A stretch of 64,000 nt of DNA, from the NCBI GenBank assembly GCA_964035795.1, contig OZ038327.1:2931822-2995821 (forward strand), in the 5' to 3' direction. Position 1 is the stretch's first letter. Every line of letters starts with the position of its first letter. Below the pieces are notes generated by a model. The model was not told where the DNA came from. It was given only the letters and a program-made list of their open reading frames with translations, and made no database searches. The position numbers and the translations under genes are program-made. Below, one piece after another: positions 37,220-50,761 of this stretch. Origin of the DNA: Pterobdella sp. o SKG-2022. Lineage: Eukaryota > Annelida > Clitellata > Hirudinida > Piscicolidae.

Positions 37220-37220
<1 letters not shown>
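33906..37220 (+). CDS. RAB27: Rab27 small GTPase
   Basis: Rab27 directs docking of secretory and lysosome-related vesicles. Exons: 33906-34053, 34924-35030, 35127-35212, 35665-35795, 36028-36121, 36292-36364, 36853-36936, 37152-37220; phases agree, 263 aa. Motifs: P loop GDSGVGKT (50-57), switch I through [10 protein letters not shown], the Rab27-type insert after it, WDTAGQER (107-114), [19 protein letters not shown], and a C-terminal CKCG offering two prenylatable Cys. The phrases [19 protein letters not shown] and [11 protein letters not shown] identify Rab27 rather than Rab3 or Rab8. Odd: about 38 residues precede the usual start at GDYDY, rich in Glu and Lys. Vertebrate Rab27 lacks this, so a later start is possible, although no in-frame ATG is available nearer the domain. 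Confidence 0.95.
35796..35866. repeat. (TG)n microsatellite in Rab27 intron 4
   Basis: About 70 bp of TG starting at the donor site after exon 35665-35795, followed by a poly-T run. The array touches the splice donor (CAG/GTGTGT), so length changes could affect splicing. Confidence 0.95.
36540..36852. repeat. AAT/ACC-rich repeat in Rab27 intron 6
   Basis: Irregular array of AACACCAATAATAATAA units filling the intron up to the acceptor of exon 36853. The translated poly-Asn, poly-Ile and poly-Thr ORFs here are by-products of the repeat. Confidence 0.9.
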
Positions 37221-37467
<247 letters not shown>

Positions 37468-39600
37468 AATGGGAAGACGAAGCTGATAGGATGATCTATT
37501 TATAGAAGTTATTAATATGCAAATCACCATGCTTTACCTTATATGCTCAATTGAAAACTTCGTTATTATTGTTTATTTGCTCTCTATTATTTTCGAAACT
37601 TTATTTTTATTATTATCTTTATTATTATTATCATTATTACATTACAGTTTACTTTTTCAAACTTATTTATTTTATTGAATTGTAAATAACTCCTATTTGG
37701 TTTGAAATTAATATTGTTTTTATTATTAATGGTATTATTATTTCTTAATTAGTTAATAATAGTATTATTATTATAAAATTTATTTCCGTGCCTTTCCCTC
37801 ATTTTTCTCGATTTTTGTTGATATTAACAATACTGCAAACTTGATCTTTTGGCCTTATTGTTATTATTATTATTATTGCTATTATTGTTACTATCATTAT
37901 TTTTACTATTATTTTTTTTTCATATTTTCATACTAAAATTAATTATTACTATTATTTTCATTCTTATCAACTTTTTTGCGCCAATTTTTGTTTTTTAATA
38001 TTATTTCCATTACTTCATTTTATTATCGCTACTCACCGTCTACTTATATTCAACATTTTCGTTTTCCTCCTTCTCTTCCTCTTTCTCCTTCTCTTCTTGC
38101 TCTTGCTCTTTCTCCTCCTCCTTCTCCCCCTACTCCTCTTCCTCTTCCGTTCAAGATTCACAAGTGCAATATATATTAACTCATACATACTCACATATTA
38201 CCATTAATAACAATAATAATATAAAAAAATCATTAAAAAAACAAAAAAAAAATAATCATAATAAATAAAAACAAAAAAAATAATCATAAACAACGTCAGA
38301 ATAAGGAAAAAATATTCACCAAACGAGAGGCATAATGAATCATAATAGAGTTTTAATAGTTTTATATTATTATTTTATTATTACTGTTATTCTTTTTATT
38401 CTTATTATTTCTATTATTATTACTATTATTTTTTATCATTATTCCACTTGTTTTTTTATCACTGCTTATCGTGATGAAATATTCACATTATTATTTCTAT
38501 TGTTATTGCTTTCATTCTTATTATTTCTATTATGATTTATTATAACAATTTTTTTTTTGTTTTTATTATCATCATTATGCTTATTATTATTGTTATTGTG
38601 CCTATTATTATTATTATTATATAACCGAGTAGTGCCTTATGCCACATGGATCATTCCTTTTTCAACCATTGCAAGCGTTCAATCCAGCAATCTCGCTATT
38701 CTTTTAATATTGCTGTTGTCCCTATTGTTTATGTTGTTTCATTATGTTTTTATTTAATTTTTTTTTGTTATTTTTTTTATTCTTTTTAATATTTTTGTCG
38801 TTGTTTTCGTACCATTGTTTCCACCAACTTTTCTTCAATCCTTTCAAATATGTTTCATTTTATCCTGTTTTGGATGTTTCCAGTGCATTTCATTTCTTTA
38901 TTGCTTAGCCTGTACAACTTACTTGGTCAATCATGTCCATTCTTTATTTTGTTATTATTATTATTTTTTATTTTGTTGTTATTATTATTTTTATTTTTGT
39001 TGTTATTATTATTTTTATTTTTGTTGTTATTATTATTATTTTTGTTTTTGTTATTATTTTTATTTTTGTTGTTATTATTATTATTTTTTTTGTTATGGTT
39101 CACAATTTCTCACTGTTCTATTCCTTCTGTTTTAATTTTATTTGACCGCTAATCATGAGAATAACTTAACAACAACAATAATAACATTATTTTTGTTATT
39201 ATTGTTTTTTTATATTTATATTATTAATAAAAAACTAATCTTATTGTTATTATTAATAAAAATACTACTATGATGACATTTTTGTCGTTTTTAATATTTA
39301 CAAAGCTTCATGTTAACATTTTCCCATCACATTGCATTTAGTTAATAATAACAATATTATTATTGTTGTTAGTGTTATTATTATTATTATTTTTGTTGTT
39401 AGTGTTACTATTGTTATTATTATTATTTATTTTCATTATTATTGTTAACTCTTTAAGAGATGTCTTACGATTTTTTGAAATACACTTTTGATCTTTTTAT
39501 ATTGAATTTTCATGGCGATACATAATGATAATAATAATAAAGATAGTAATAATAATAAAGATGAGGATAGTAATAATAATACAAATAATAATAATGATAT
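37468..39600. other. Intergenic, ATT-rich, no gene seen
   Basis: Mostly ATT/TTA-rich low-complexity DNA (for example TTATTATTATTTTTATTTTTG blocks at 38940-39090). I see no exon-like segment. Translated ORFs are poly-Leu, poly-Phe and poly-Tyr products of repeats. Confidence 0.7.
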
Positions 39601-39624
39601 TAAAATAGTCTTACTGATAAAAAA

Positions 39625-39703
39625 CCTGACCTCAATTTACCGCCCTGTGAAATCTATCAATTGTCCAACCAAAGCCCCAGTCAGGAGCGAGTTGTTGTTA
39701 TAC
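39625..39703 (-). CDS. Possible terminal exon of the Asn-rich gene
   Basis: On the minus strand TTTTTTCTTCAG is followed by a frame reading YNNNSLLTGALVGQLIDFTGR and TAA. Base composition is richer in GC than the surroundings, and the pyrimidine tract before it is good. It starts in phase 0, so it could be joined to the exon ending in 40335-41195 through a donor such as GTGGAT or GTAGGG near 40500. The join is a guess; the exon may also be unrelated. Confidence 0.35.
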
Positions 39704-40334
39704 TGAAGAAAAAAGTTATAAAAAATAGTATTATTATTATGATTTTTATTATTATTATTTTTATTCGTAGAAATTTTTTGAAGTTTATTGAAGCGAAAAT
39801 TATAAGAATCGAAAAATAATATCAATTAAAACTTTGTGGAGCGATAAATAAAAAATATTAAAAAAAAATATTAAATTTAATATTAAAAAATTATAAATGA
39901 TAAAATAAATTATATTTAAATAAATTGATAAGACAAAAATAATACTAATAACACCGGTGCTAATGCAAGATTAGTAAAGACTATGAAAAAACAGAAAAAG
40001 TAAGTAGAAAAATGTTTGAATTATAACTAAAAAATAAATCATTTTTTATATTTTTGAAAATAAACAACGATAAAATTCAAATCTCAAGGTCATTTGAACA
40101 AAATCAATAGATTCAACTGTTTCTTCATACGTTGTTTCCTTTTCTATCTATCTATCTATCTATCTATTTATTTATCTATCTATCCATCTATATGTTACCA
40201 ACCTAGCTAACCCTAATCTACTTATCCTTTCAATACAACCTATCTATTTATTCATTCATCACTGATTTATCTACCTATCTCTTCATCTATCTATCTACTT
40301 ATAACCTATCCATTCATCCACCCATCCATTTCAT

Positions 40335-41230
40335 CTATCCTCCGATTCCTTCTTCCACACACGCCATTATAATAGGGACAGAAAACATACAAGCATTTAA
40401 TTCGAAATATTGTTTTAACTTAATGAATAATTTTTTTCTTTCATTTATGCCTTTATCCCCTACCAATCCATCTTCTGTCAATCCATCCACCCATTCATCC
40501 TTCACCCATTCATCCACCAATCCAACCATCCATCCATCTTCCCCCAAACTATCCATTATTTTGGATAATATCAGGCGACCTCTATCCCCCAGACACCCCA
40601 TCAAATACAATGCATCCTTCATCTTCATTCTTATGTCCGCCATTTTGTTTCCATATAAAAAAGCGGATGGTTTATCATCTTCGTTTTCTTCCTCTTCATC
40701 ATCTTTTTCTTTCTCATAATTTTTTAATCGTGTCTTGATTTTATTATTATTATTATTCTTTGTTTGATAATAATCCCAATCTTCGTAGTCTTCATCCCCA
40801 TTCTTCTTGTCATCATCATTTCTCACCCTTCCACCACTATCATCTTTTTCTTCTTCTTCCTCATCTTCGTCAATAAATCTCAAATGATCTCCAACCAAAC
40901 CACCATCACCACCATTCTCATTATCTTTCCCATCCTCACTCCCAATATTTCCACCCCCACCACCACCATCATAACCTAACATCTCCACCTTCTTCCCATA
41001 ATAAACCCCATCATAAAAGCAGTATTTATTTCTCTCACACCGCGCCATCTGGTGAATTAAAATGACGAATAATTTCGAAAGATGTTGTATTTCTTGGTTG
41101 TATGAAGCCAGTTTTCGAATGTTCTCACATGTTAATGACTCTTTAAGTTCTTTCTTCAGCTGTGGTGTTTTTGAAATGGTAGATTCAAATTTAAGCTCTT
41201 GTTATAATAATAATAATTATTATTATTATG

Positions 41231-41261
<31 letters not shown>

Positions 41262-42631
41262 TTATTATTATTATTAATATTATTATTATTATTATCATCA
41301 TTATTATTACTACTACTAATACTACTACTACTACTAATAATAATAATAATAATAATAAATAATAATAATAATATTAATAAAATTTATTTCAAAATAAAAA
41401 TTCAAACGAAAACACTTTCAAGAGTGTATTTTATTCCACTAAACTTTTACATTTTTGAGTTTTTTATATGGTTAAGGCAATGAGGTTATTATTGATATGA
41501 AATTATTATGTTTATTATGCAACTTAAATCATTATTAGAATTATTATTATTTTTATTGCTTTTATCAATATTATTAACTGATTCTATTTTTATTATTGAA
41601 ATTAATTTTGTTTCTATTATTGTTATTATGACAGTTTTTTTTAATATTTATTGTTATTCTAGCTAATTGTATTATCATCTCCACTCTTAATATAACTAAC
41701 TTCAATATTTCAATTTATTCTATATTAAGTTCATTATTCTTATTATTCTCATTTTTATTTTATTATTATTGTTATTTTTGTTGTTTTTATTATTATCACT
41801 CTTTCAATAGTACCAACACATCGTGACCAATCGATACACTTACCAAACATCTGTTGCTATTAATAACATTAAATAATAACAACAATAATAAGTTGATTGA
41901 TAAAAATAACAATAAAAATATCGAAATTAATAACTTTTCATCACCATCATCCTCATCATCATCATCATCATCATCATCACCATCATCATCCTCACCTTCA
42001 TTTTTTGGTGTGAGCAATACTGTAGGTAGTTTTGGATGGACGCTTTCAATGGAGTATTAACCTGATGATGATGATGATAATGATGATGAGAAAGAGGAGG
42101 AGAAAGAGGAGGAGAAAGAGGAAGAGAAGAAGGAGTAGGAGAAGGAGGAGGAGAAGGAGGAGGAGAAGGAGGAGGAGAAGGAGGAGGAGAAGGAGGAGGA
42201 GAAGGAGGAGGAGAAGGAGGAGGAGAAGGAGGAGGAGAAGGAGGAGGAGTAGGAGGAGGAGAAGGAGGAGGAGAAGGAGGAAGAGAAGGAGGAGGAAAAA
42301 GAAGAAAAGAATGATGATGACTATATTTCATAACTTATACGAAATTAATTTTTTAAAAATCGAAAAATATTATTTATTTTTAAATAGTATCAACAAAAGC
42401 TATCATATCGAAGAAGTGTACTAAGAGCTGATAATAATAATATAATAATTATAGTAACATAAAAATTATGATCATATAATAATTTTGGTAATTTCAACCT
42501 CATAATAATTATTAGGTTTTTATAAAATTGTGTTGGAAAGAAAATTTAAAGCAAAATGCTATTTTATGACATCATACAATCTCGAAAATAATAATAATGA
42601 AATTAAAATTAATAACCATAATCATAATAAA

Positions 42632-42669
<38 letters not shown>

Positions 42670-42730
42670 TATAATAATAATAATTATCATAATAATTATA
42701 ATTATAATTATAATTATAATTATAATTATA

Positions 42731-42788
<58 letters not shown>

Positions 42789-45700
42789 AATAATAAAAAT
42801 CTTCGTTTTTATTCGTTATGAAAAACGAAGATTTTGAAATATACTTATGATGTCTCTAAAAGGATAGCAATCACAATGAAATGAGGACAATAATAATAAA
42901 GACAAAAAAACTAAAATAATTGTCAGAATGAAATAAAAAAAACAAAAATTATAATAAGAAAATAAATAAAAGAAAAATAATAAAAAATAAAAATAATAAT
43001 AAGAAAATAAATAAAAGAAAAATAAAAAAAACAAAAATAATAATGAGAAAATAAAAAAAAATAAAATAAAAAAAAAACAGTATCATTACTACCTCTTCAG
43101 AGGCATTTTCGTCGTATATTGATTTATTGTGATTGTTTTTGTTATTATTATTATTATTTTTACTGTTTTTGTTATCAAGTTTGTTCATTAAATCATCATT
43201 ATTATTATTATTCATGTTATTATTTTTATTATTATTCATGTTATTATTTTTATTATTATTTATGTTATTATTTTTATTATTATTTATGTTATTATTGTTG
43301 TTATTGGTGCTATGAACTTCTTGAAAAATGCTGGAAAAAATTTCTGGCAGGTGTTTCAATACGTTTTCGTTTATTATTTCTATTATTTCTTCATTTTTAT
43401 TTTTATTGTTGGTATTATTATTGTTTTTATAACTATTATTATTTTTATTATCCATATCATTGATATTATTAGTATTATTACTTTCATTACTATGGCTTAT
43501 GATATTTTTGTTGCTATTATTATTATTATTACTTTTTTTCTTGCTGTCATTGTTGTTATTATTTTTTTTATTAAATAAGAATAGTATGTTTTCTTTCTGC
43601 ATCCTTGAGATTTCGAACACGCAAATTTCAGATGACAATGTATTCAACCGTGTTTGTTTATTGTATTGATTATTATTATTATTTTTATTATTATGATCAT
43701 TACGATTATTATGACTATTATTTTTATTTTTGTTATTATCTTCATTATAGTTGTTGTTATTATTACTTTTATTACCTTTATTATTATTCATATTATTTAT
43801 AAAATCATCATCATCACCACTTATACTTCCATGTGTTGGGCTTTTGATGACTTTGAATCTACTTCTCAACGGAAGCACGCCGTTGTTATTTGTGTTACTT
43901 GTATTATTGTTATTATCATTATTATTATTGATACTTATATCATAACTATTATTATTGTTGCTATTATTTTGACTATTATTATTATTTTTATTAAAACCAT
44001 CATCATCACATTCATTTTCACCATCACCATCCTCATCCTCCCCATTCATGATGGGATCGTAGGACAGTCGAGAGATGAAGATAGCGTGTCTGATGTCTTC
44101 TTTATGGTCGGCTTCCGTTCTTATATTAGTAGTAGTAGTTGTATGATTATTATTATTATTGTTATTATTATGTATGTTGTTATTATTGTTGTTATTATTA
44201 TTTTTGGTATTATTAATATTATTGTTATTATTATTATTGTTTTTTCTATTGGGATCATTAAATATAGTTCTTCTCGGATCATGCAAATGAGTTTTGATGA
44301 GTGAGTGACGGGTTTTTGCGTTATTGTTATTGTTATTATTATCATTGTTATTATTACTATTATTGCTTTTATTATTTCTGTTTTCTTTGATACTATAATC
44401 ATTATTGTTATTACTATTTATTTTGTTGTTGTTTTGATTAAATATCATTCCGTTATTATTAATACTACTACTATTATCACCATTATTAATAGTGTTTCTA
44501 CTATTTTTATTATTATTATTATTTTCATTATGATTATTATTATGATTATTATTATTGTAATAATTATAATTATTATTATTATTATTATGAATCTTCAAAA
44601 TTTGGGAGCTGTTTACAGGTTCTTGTTTTTTTGGTTTGTTTTGTTGTTGATTGATTTTTTTTTCCTGTTGGTTGTTTACTTGTTGTTGTTGTTTTTGCTT
44701 TTGATGTTGATGTTGTTGTTGTTCATGTTGTTGTTGATTTAGTTTTTGTTGCTTGATTACTTCTTCCTGTTGGTTTTTTAATTTTTGTTGTTGATTATTT
44801 ATTTTGTGTTGTAACAATAGAGGTTTGCTAAGACTAGATTGTTGTTGTTGTTGTTGATGTTGTTGGTTAGTTTTCTGTTGTTGGAGCAAAATTTTCATAC
44901 TAGAATGTTGTTGTAATTGCTCTTTTGTTATTTCAACTTGTTCATTCCTATAAAAATTCAAAACTTATTCATAATAAAATTGTTGTTATTCTATCACTAT
45001 ACTCTGCCATGAAATGTTGAACTAACAACAGAAGATATTATTATTATGTTCTATATGTGTAAAAATTATATTCAAAGCTAATGTGAATGATTTTGATTTT
45101 AAATTCGCCCAGACTGGAGTTCGAGCCCAGCGCCTATGAATTACGTCAAATAAACTCTACATGCTGTAGCTTTGAGTACAAATAGAATAAATCAGATTAT
45201 CGTAATAATAGTATCTAACTGTTGATTGGTTGCTGGAATATCACTCAAAGACACGTGATAAGGATTCAAATTTTGTTTTCTTTGTTTAATTTCTTCAGAT
45301 TTTGTCCTCGAATTCACAGGTACATTCCTAATCGCATCTTGGTTCATGTTGATTGTGGTAGATGGTTTTTTTTTGTTTTCATGGTTACTGCGGAAATGGT
45401 TACTAGGAGAGTTATTGATGATGTCATTTTTCAAGATGGCTGACGACAGTGTTTTTCTTTGCAAAAAGTGGTTTGGTGAGAAGTTGTTCCTCGATGTTTT
45501 GGCGAGTAAAGATGGCGTCGAGTTTCGATGGTTGTCGTTGTTTTTGTTTTTTGAAAATTTATTCAAAAATTTCTTGATTTTTTTGTCTTTATTACGTCTA
45601 ACTTCCTCTCTCTTTACCCAAATATTATCTTCTTCCTCTTCCTCTCCGCTACTTTTATAACAAAGTTCACTTTTATTCATCCTCCTATCATCATCATAAC

Positions 45701-46058
45701 CACCCTCACACCCACTACTATAAGCATAACCCCTACCGTAATCATTAGCATGACCACCTTTGTTTACGTAACCATTTAATTTTTTCATAAACCATGACTT
45801 CGATTTGTATTTAAGTTCACTTTTATCCTCTTTTCTTCTTCCGGTGTAGCCCAATGACCTACTTTTGTAGCGCAACATTTCTGATTCATTATTATTTTTG
45901 TCATATTCCTTGTTGTTATTGTTTTCTATGTTTCTTAAGATATCATTATTATTATCATAATTATTGTTGTTATTATTATTGTTTTTCTTTTTGTTGCCGA
46001 AAAGTATAAGCAAAGAGAATCTTTTATTGTTTAAGCCATTCATCTCAGTTATTATCAT
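40335..46058 (-). CDS. Very Asn/Gln-rich protein of unknown function
   Basis: Exons: 46058-45220, 44947-43093, 41195-40335; phases 2/1 and 0/0 agree, about 1184 aa if all is read. Exon 1 has Lys/Ser-rich repeats (KSRSLGYTGRR, KSELKYKSKSW, KSELCYKSSG) and an acidic run. Exon 2 is one open frame of 1855 bases with Gln-rich then Asn-rich stretches interrupted by ordinary islands: HDPRRTIFNDP, DIRHAIFISRLSYDPIMNGE, LPLRSRFKVIKSPTHGS, SEICVFEISRMQKENIL, IIEIINENVLKHLPEIFSSI. Exon 3 has a helical, basic segment (KKELKESLTCENIRKLASYN, HLSKLFVILIHQMARCERNK) and then an acidic region. The islands argue for a real gene rather than repeat translation. I recognise no family. The last part of exon 3 (before about 40560) looks like GATG intron sequence, so the true 3' end may differ (see 39625). 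Confidence 0.55.
42088..42313. repeat. Polypurine tract, GAGGAGGAGAAG units
   Basis: About 225 bp almost wholly purine on the plus strand, with a 12-bp unit GAGGAGGAGAAG and only two thymines. It lies in the intron between 41196 and 43092 of the Asn-rich gene. Mirror-symmetric purine tracts like this can form triplex (H-DNA). Confidence 0.95.
42629..42797. repeat. AT-only inverted repeat, (TAA)n then (TTA)n
   Basis: A run of AATAATAAT passes through ATTATAATTATAATTATA into TTATTATTATT. The arms are complementary, giving a potential cruciform of about 80 bp per arm. Same intron as the polypurine tract. Confidence 0.9.
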
Positions 46059-47750
46059 TCATTTTATTTTTTCGATGTTATCACATATGTTATTAGTAAA
46101 TTTGTTATTATTATTATTGTTGTTTCTTTTTTCTCTTTCATTATAACTAGTAGCAATGTTCATTTTTGATATTGATTTTTTATCATTTTTGTATTTTCTT
46201 AAATATAATTATTATTTTCTATTTTTCTCTTACTTGTTATTATGTAATTTAAATTTGCTATTTGTTAAATTCTATTTTTATACCTTTAAATTATTATTGT
46301 TTATATAATTTGCTTATTAATAATGCTGTTTATTTTAATTTTTTTGAATGTTATTAGTTTTCCATCTCGATATAATTATTATAACTGAACCGTTGTTTAC
46401 AATATAAATCCTGTTATATCAAACCCTATCATTTTCAATGGTGGATTTTCATAACAAATATAACAACAATTCCCATGTAAACTTCACCCCAAACACCAAG
46501 CTTGTAAATACAACGGAAACCTCCTCAGTAAATGTAGTAATATATTAACACAACAAACAAACCTTTACAATTATTTTTAGCTCTTATAACTCTTTCACCA
46601 ACGTCACATAAAACCAAACACCAATACTTCTACTCAACTCAATTTTCAATCTCATATATGCAACTAGATACCTCTATCAAGTCCCATTATATATAGAGAT
46701 TATATATACTTTAATAATTACATATATATATATATATATGACTCTAAAAACCATCACCAGCAATACGCACAAAAACATATATTTATATATGTATGCATTA
46801 TTGTCTATGCATAAAAACAGTGTTTGTGATGAAAATGAAATCTTACAGCAATATAATTATATATATGAAGTCTACGTATGTGAATGAAGATATATATGTA
46901 TCAATGAGCGTTCATCTTTTTTGACTCGTTGTCTGAAATTCTAAGGGCCGACTGTATATATATACTACCACTACTACTATTGCTACTACTCCTACAACTA
47001 CTATTATTACTACTACTACTACTACTTATACTACTATTACATTACTACTACTACTCATACTCCTACAATTACTAATACTTTTATTACTACTACTAATACT
47101 ACTACTACAACTACTACTACTCATACTACTACCATTACTATTACTACTAATACTTATACTACTATTATTACTACTACAACTGCTATTTATACTACTATTA
47201 CTACTTCTACTACTACTAATACTACTATTATTACTACTACTTATACTACTATTACATTACTACTACTACTACTACTACTAAAAGAAATAGACAAAATACA
47301 TTTCATTCTCGACTTCAAATGTAAATACAGAATGAAATGAAAAATGGCAAATATGCACAAGGGATATACAGTAGAAAAAAATCAATTTAAATGGATATAA
47401 ACATGAAAAAAAAACATAATGATAAAAATAATAAGAAATAGCAAATTTAATAATAATAATAAAATCGATAATATAATGATAATAATCTAAGAACTTAGTT
47501 ATACAAATATTAAACGCAGTCGAACTTTCATACAGCTTAAAGATACCACAAAACAGTCAGCAACGAGTAGGCGTTGAAATGATGATGATGAAGATGATGA
47601 CACTATAATAAGAATAAGGTAAAGAACAACAATAATGATGGATAAAAATCTCATAATAATAATAATATAAATAATGATTGATAAAAACCTCATAATAAGA
47701 ATAATACAAATAATCGGTTTAATAAAATAATAATCCCTAAAAAGAGGCAT
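46059..47750. other. Intergenic with a (TAC)n array
   Basis: No gene seen. The main feature is an irregular TAC/ACT array at about 46966-47282 with interspersed ATT and CAT units. A short (AT)n run lies near 46720. The genes on both sides are minus strand, so this holds the upstream region of the Asn-rich gene and the TFIIB 3' UTR. Confidence 0.75.
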
Positions 47751-48443
47751 TCATTGAGAAGGCAAGTCACTGATTGGCGTGGCAAACTGGAAGCCTTCCG
47801 GAAACAGATCTTCAGCCCTGTCAACCATCATTTTGTACGCCTGCTTGATGGTGCTCTCAGCCACGCCAGTGATGTCACCGATTTCTTTAGCGCTTCGTTT
47901 ATCTTCAGACGCTTGAGAGGCCATATAAATGGCGGCAGATGCCACCGATATGGGGCTTCTGCCGGAAACGAGGTTGAGCGCTTTCGCTTTTTCGGCTATG
48001 TGTTTAGCGGCCTTCCTAATGGCAGACGACAACTCGAGATTGGCGCAGAATCTCGTCATGAAATCTGCGCTTTTTATCGCCTCCATGTTTATCTCCATGC
48101 TTTTCATGATCAACTTGAAAGCACGCCCTATGTCCTTCTTCGACACCCTCGACACCCCGCATAACTCCTTGAACGTCCGGGGCACGCCCTCCTTCCGGCA
48201 GGCGATGTACAGACATGCGCTAGATATTGCATCTTTGCTTCGGCCTTTCAGTGATTGCGATTCGTGTACCTGGCGTTGTTTTTGTGAATATTGTTATTGT
48301 TTTTTTTTATTATTGCTTTTTTTTATTATTTTTGAAGTTAGCATTAATGATATCTTCGTAGATGAACAAGAAAAACAAAATAACATCAAACAAAAAAAAA
48401 TAACAAATTAATAATAATAATATCAATAAAAAAGTAAATAAAA

Positions 48444-48476
<33 letters not shown>

Positions 48477-49881
48477 GCTACTACTACTACTATTACTAAT
48501 ACTAATAATAAAAATAATAATATTAATAGTAATGAAATCAATAAAAAAAAATAATAAAAACAACACAAAAAACAAGACCGAACCTTCTTGAAATTAGCAT
48601 TAGCAATATCAGCGATCTTCTTGGGCAAGTGCAGACTGTCAGACATGTGTTTGATCTCACTGAAAGCGTTCAAGAGGGATCTGTCACTGCCACTCACCTG
48701 ATGTGGTGATGATAATGATGCTGGTGAAATGATGATGATAGTGGTGTTGATGATGATAATAATAATGGTGATGGTAATGATAGTAATAAAAATATTATTA
48801 AAAAATCATAATGAGATGGTGAAACCAATAATAATGATGAAAATAATATGAAGATAATTATGTCTGAAAATAAACTTTATATTATTCTCATCATTATCAT
48901 CATCATTTGGCATTCGTTTCCATGCTAGCATGGGTTGGACACATAATCTTCATATTACAATAAAAGTAAACTTAAATTTTAATAATGAAAACCACAAATC
49001 CCTTCTTCCCTTCAAAAAAAACCCACCATTTAACCCCAATGAAAATGAAAACCAAAAAAACATGTATATTCATCTAACACATGCACATAAAAACCCCCCA
49101 AAACCACACATGCACTCCCCCAAACTCACGTGCACAAAAACCTCCCAAACCCCACATACATTTCTCCTATTATTATACATCAGTCTGCCATTCTCATCAT
49201 ATTGGCTACCCCCAGGTTGAACAGTGATGTTGGTGGTGAGGTCGGAGCCACTGAGTAGTGTGTTCTCAGCAGCACCCACTCTGCTGTTGTCTTTGGAGTC
49301 TTTTTCATTGCTGAAAGTCCTCCATTCCGAGCCTACATCAATGATTCGGTCGCCTACCACCAGGCCACATTCCGGGCAGATTACATCACCTGGTGGGTAG
49401 GCTTTTATTATTATCAACTTTATTATTATTATAATTATTATCATCAGTATCATTACTACCATCAACATCATATTTATTCTTTTCATCATCATGTGAATAG
49501 GAGGTGGTGAAGATATTTTCAATATATGTCCGATGGTGATAATTATCGGTAACTTATTAGTGTGGTTATGGTGATAAATGATGGTGATGATTGAGTGTGA
49601 GAAGGTTGTGGTAATGACAAGAGAATGTGAACGATATGATAAAAAAATTGGTTTGAAAAAACTCCAAAAAATTGGGTAAAACAAAAATTGTCTAAAACTT
49701 ATTGAGTGGACTTGTTCAGAAAACAAGAGAATATCATCACGATACGGTTGCAAAGAATAATAAAAAAATGAAAATGATAGTTTGGAAAATATTAATAATG
49801 ATAATAATGACCAGCATGATAGTCTTCAATGAGATGGGCGTCAGGGTGGTGAGGACAGGAGAGTTTAATAGAATGGAACAT
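47751..49881 (-). CDS. GTF2B: Transcription initiation factor IIB
   Basis: TFIIB bridges TBP on the promoter and RNA polymerase II. Exons: 49881-49812, 49389-49160, 48697-48584, 48269-47751; phases agree, 310 aa (human 316). The N-terminal zinc ribbon has the ligands CPHH and CPEC, split between exons 1 and 2. It continues with [20 protein letters not shown] (B-reader/linker region), then two cyclin-type repeats: [20 protein letters not shown] followed by [20 protein letters not shown], and [20 protein letters not shown] followed by [19 protein letters not shown]. It ends [19 protein letters not shown], parallel to the human C-terminus. The start ATG at 49881 is eight codons before the first zinc Cys; human has fourteen residues there. 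Sequence is noticeably diverged from vertebrates for such a conserved factor, but no key residue is missing. Confidence 0.97.
48925..48950 (+). repeat. CATGCTAGCATGGGTTG repeat, copy 1
   Basis: CGTTTCCATGCTAGCATGGG begins this short fragment, followed by TTGGACAC. The core CATGCTAGCATG is a perfect 12-bp palindrome. It lies in the TFIIB intron between the exons ending at 49160 and starting at 48697. Other copies are at 51498 and 53753. Confidence 0.8.
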
Positions 49882-50761
49882 TGACTTTTTGCGTTTTTTA
49901 TTTTAAATTTAAAGTTATTTAAAGTTTTATTTAGCGGCTTTGGTTGTAGATAGATTGGGTTAATAATTTTTAAACTTTGTCGCGATAGCTTTTTGTTTAT
50001 CTACAAACCAAAGAACATAAATTATTTTTAACAGAGAAAAAATATTTTTTCAAATCATCAAAAATGAAACACTTGAAACTTAAGAATCTTCAAAAATGAA
50101 ACTTGGCAAAAATGTTTTGAGCTTTTTTCTACATAGCAGTTTGACCTAAAAATTCCTTAAGCTTTTGGGTACCTGTGTCGCTCAGTTATATTTTCGTGAG
50201 TTTTGATTTTCATTTATTATAAAGCAGTAAATATGAAAAATGTGACAAGATTTATTCAACAAGTTGTAATGATTTGAAAACAGACCGTAAAGAATTATAA
50301 ATAATTGCTATAACATTTAGAGACGTCTTTATGCTTGGATACTTCACTCGATAATGTGAGTCTGAACTACTAAAAGCTCCGTGTTTTTCAGTTATCAATG
50401 TTCGACTTGAGTTATAGTATTGTATTAAATAAAAATATATTATTATTAAGATTTTTATAGCGCAGTTATCAATTCAAGGTTGCATCAAAGGCGCTCAATA
50501 ATAAATAAAAATTTTCAACTATGATTATCCGCAAAGCCAAACTAAAACGATACCAGAATATCAATCCATCGATAATTACCATAACTGTAAATAAATGAAA
50601 ATGTTGAAAAACTAAGTAAATATAGGGAAAAACTGGAACAAATGTATATCACTACCAGAGGAAGAATTAAATGAACAGCACACAAAATAGAAAAACACGT
50701 AAAAAAAATTTTTCAATCTTTTAACGCTTTAATTAGAATTTAAAAAACTTGCTTTTAATTA

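Noticed and set aside
40081..40135. Minus-strand segment reading ETTYEETVESIDFVQMTL as an exon of the Asn-rich gene
   Set aside because: No donor or phase was found that joins it to either neighbour; 18 codons can be open by chance.
42032..42424. Arg/Lys-rich and Pro/Ser-rich ORFs
   Set aside because: Frames of the GAGGAGGAGAAG polypurine tract; no support as a gene.
43119..44742. Plus-strand Tyr/Phe/Ile-rich ORFs
   Set aside because: Antisense shadows of the Asn-rich exon 43093-44947.
47754..48411. Plus-strand ORFs opposite TFIIB
   Set aside because: Shadows of the TFIIB last exon, whose minus-strand product matches the family end to end.
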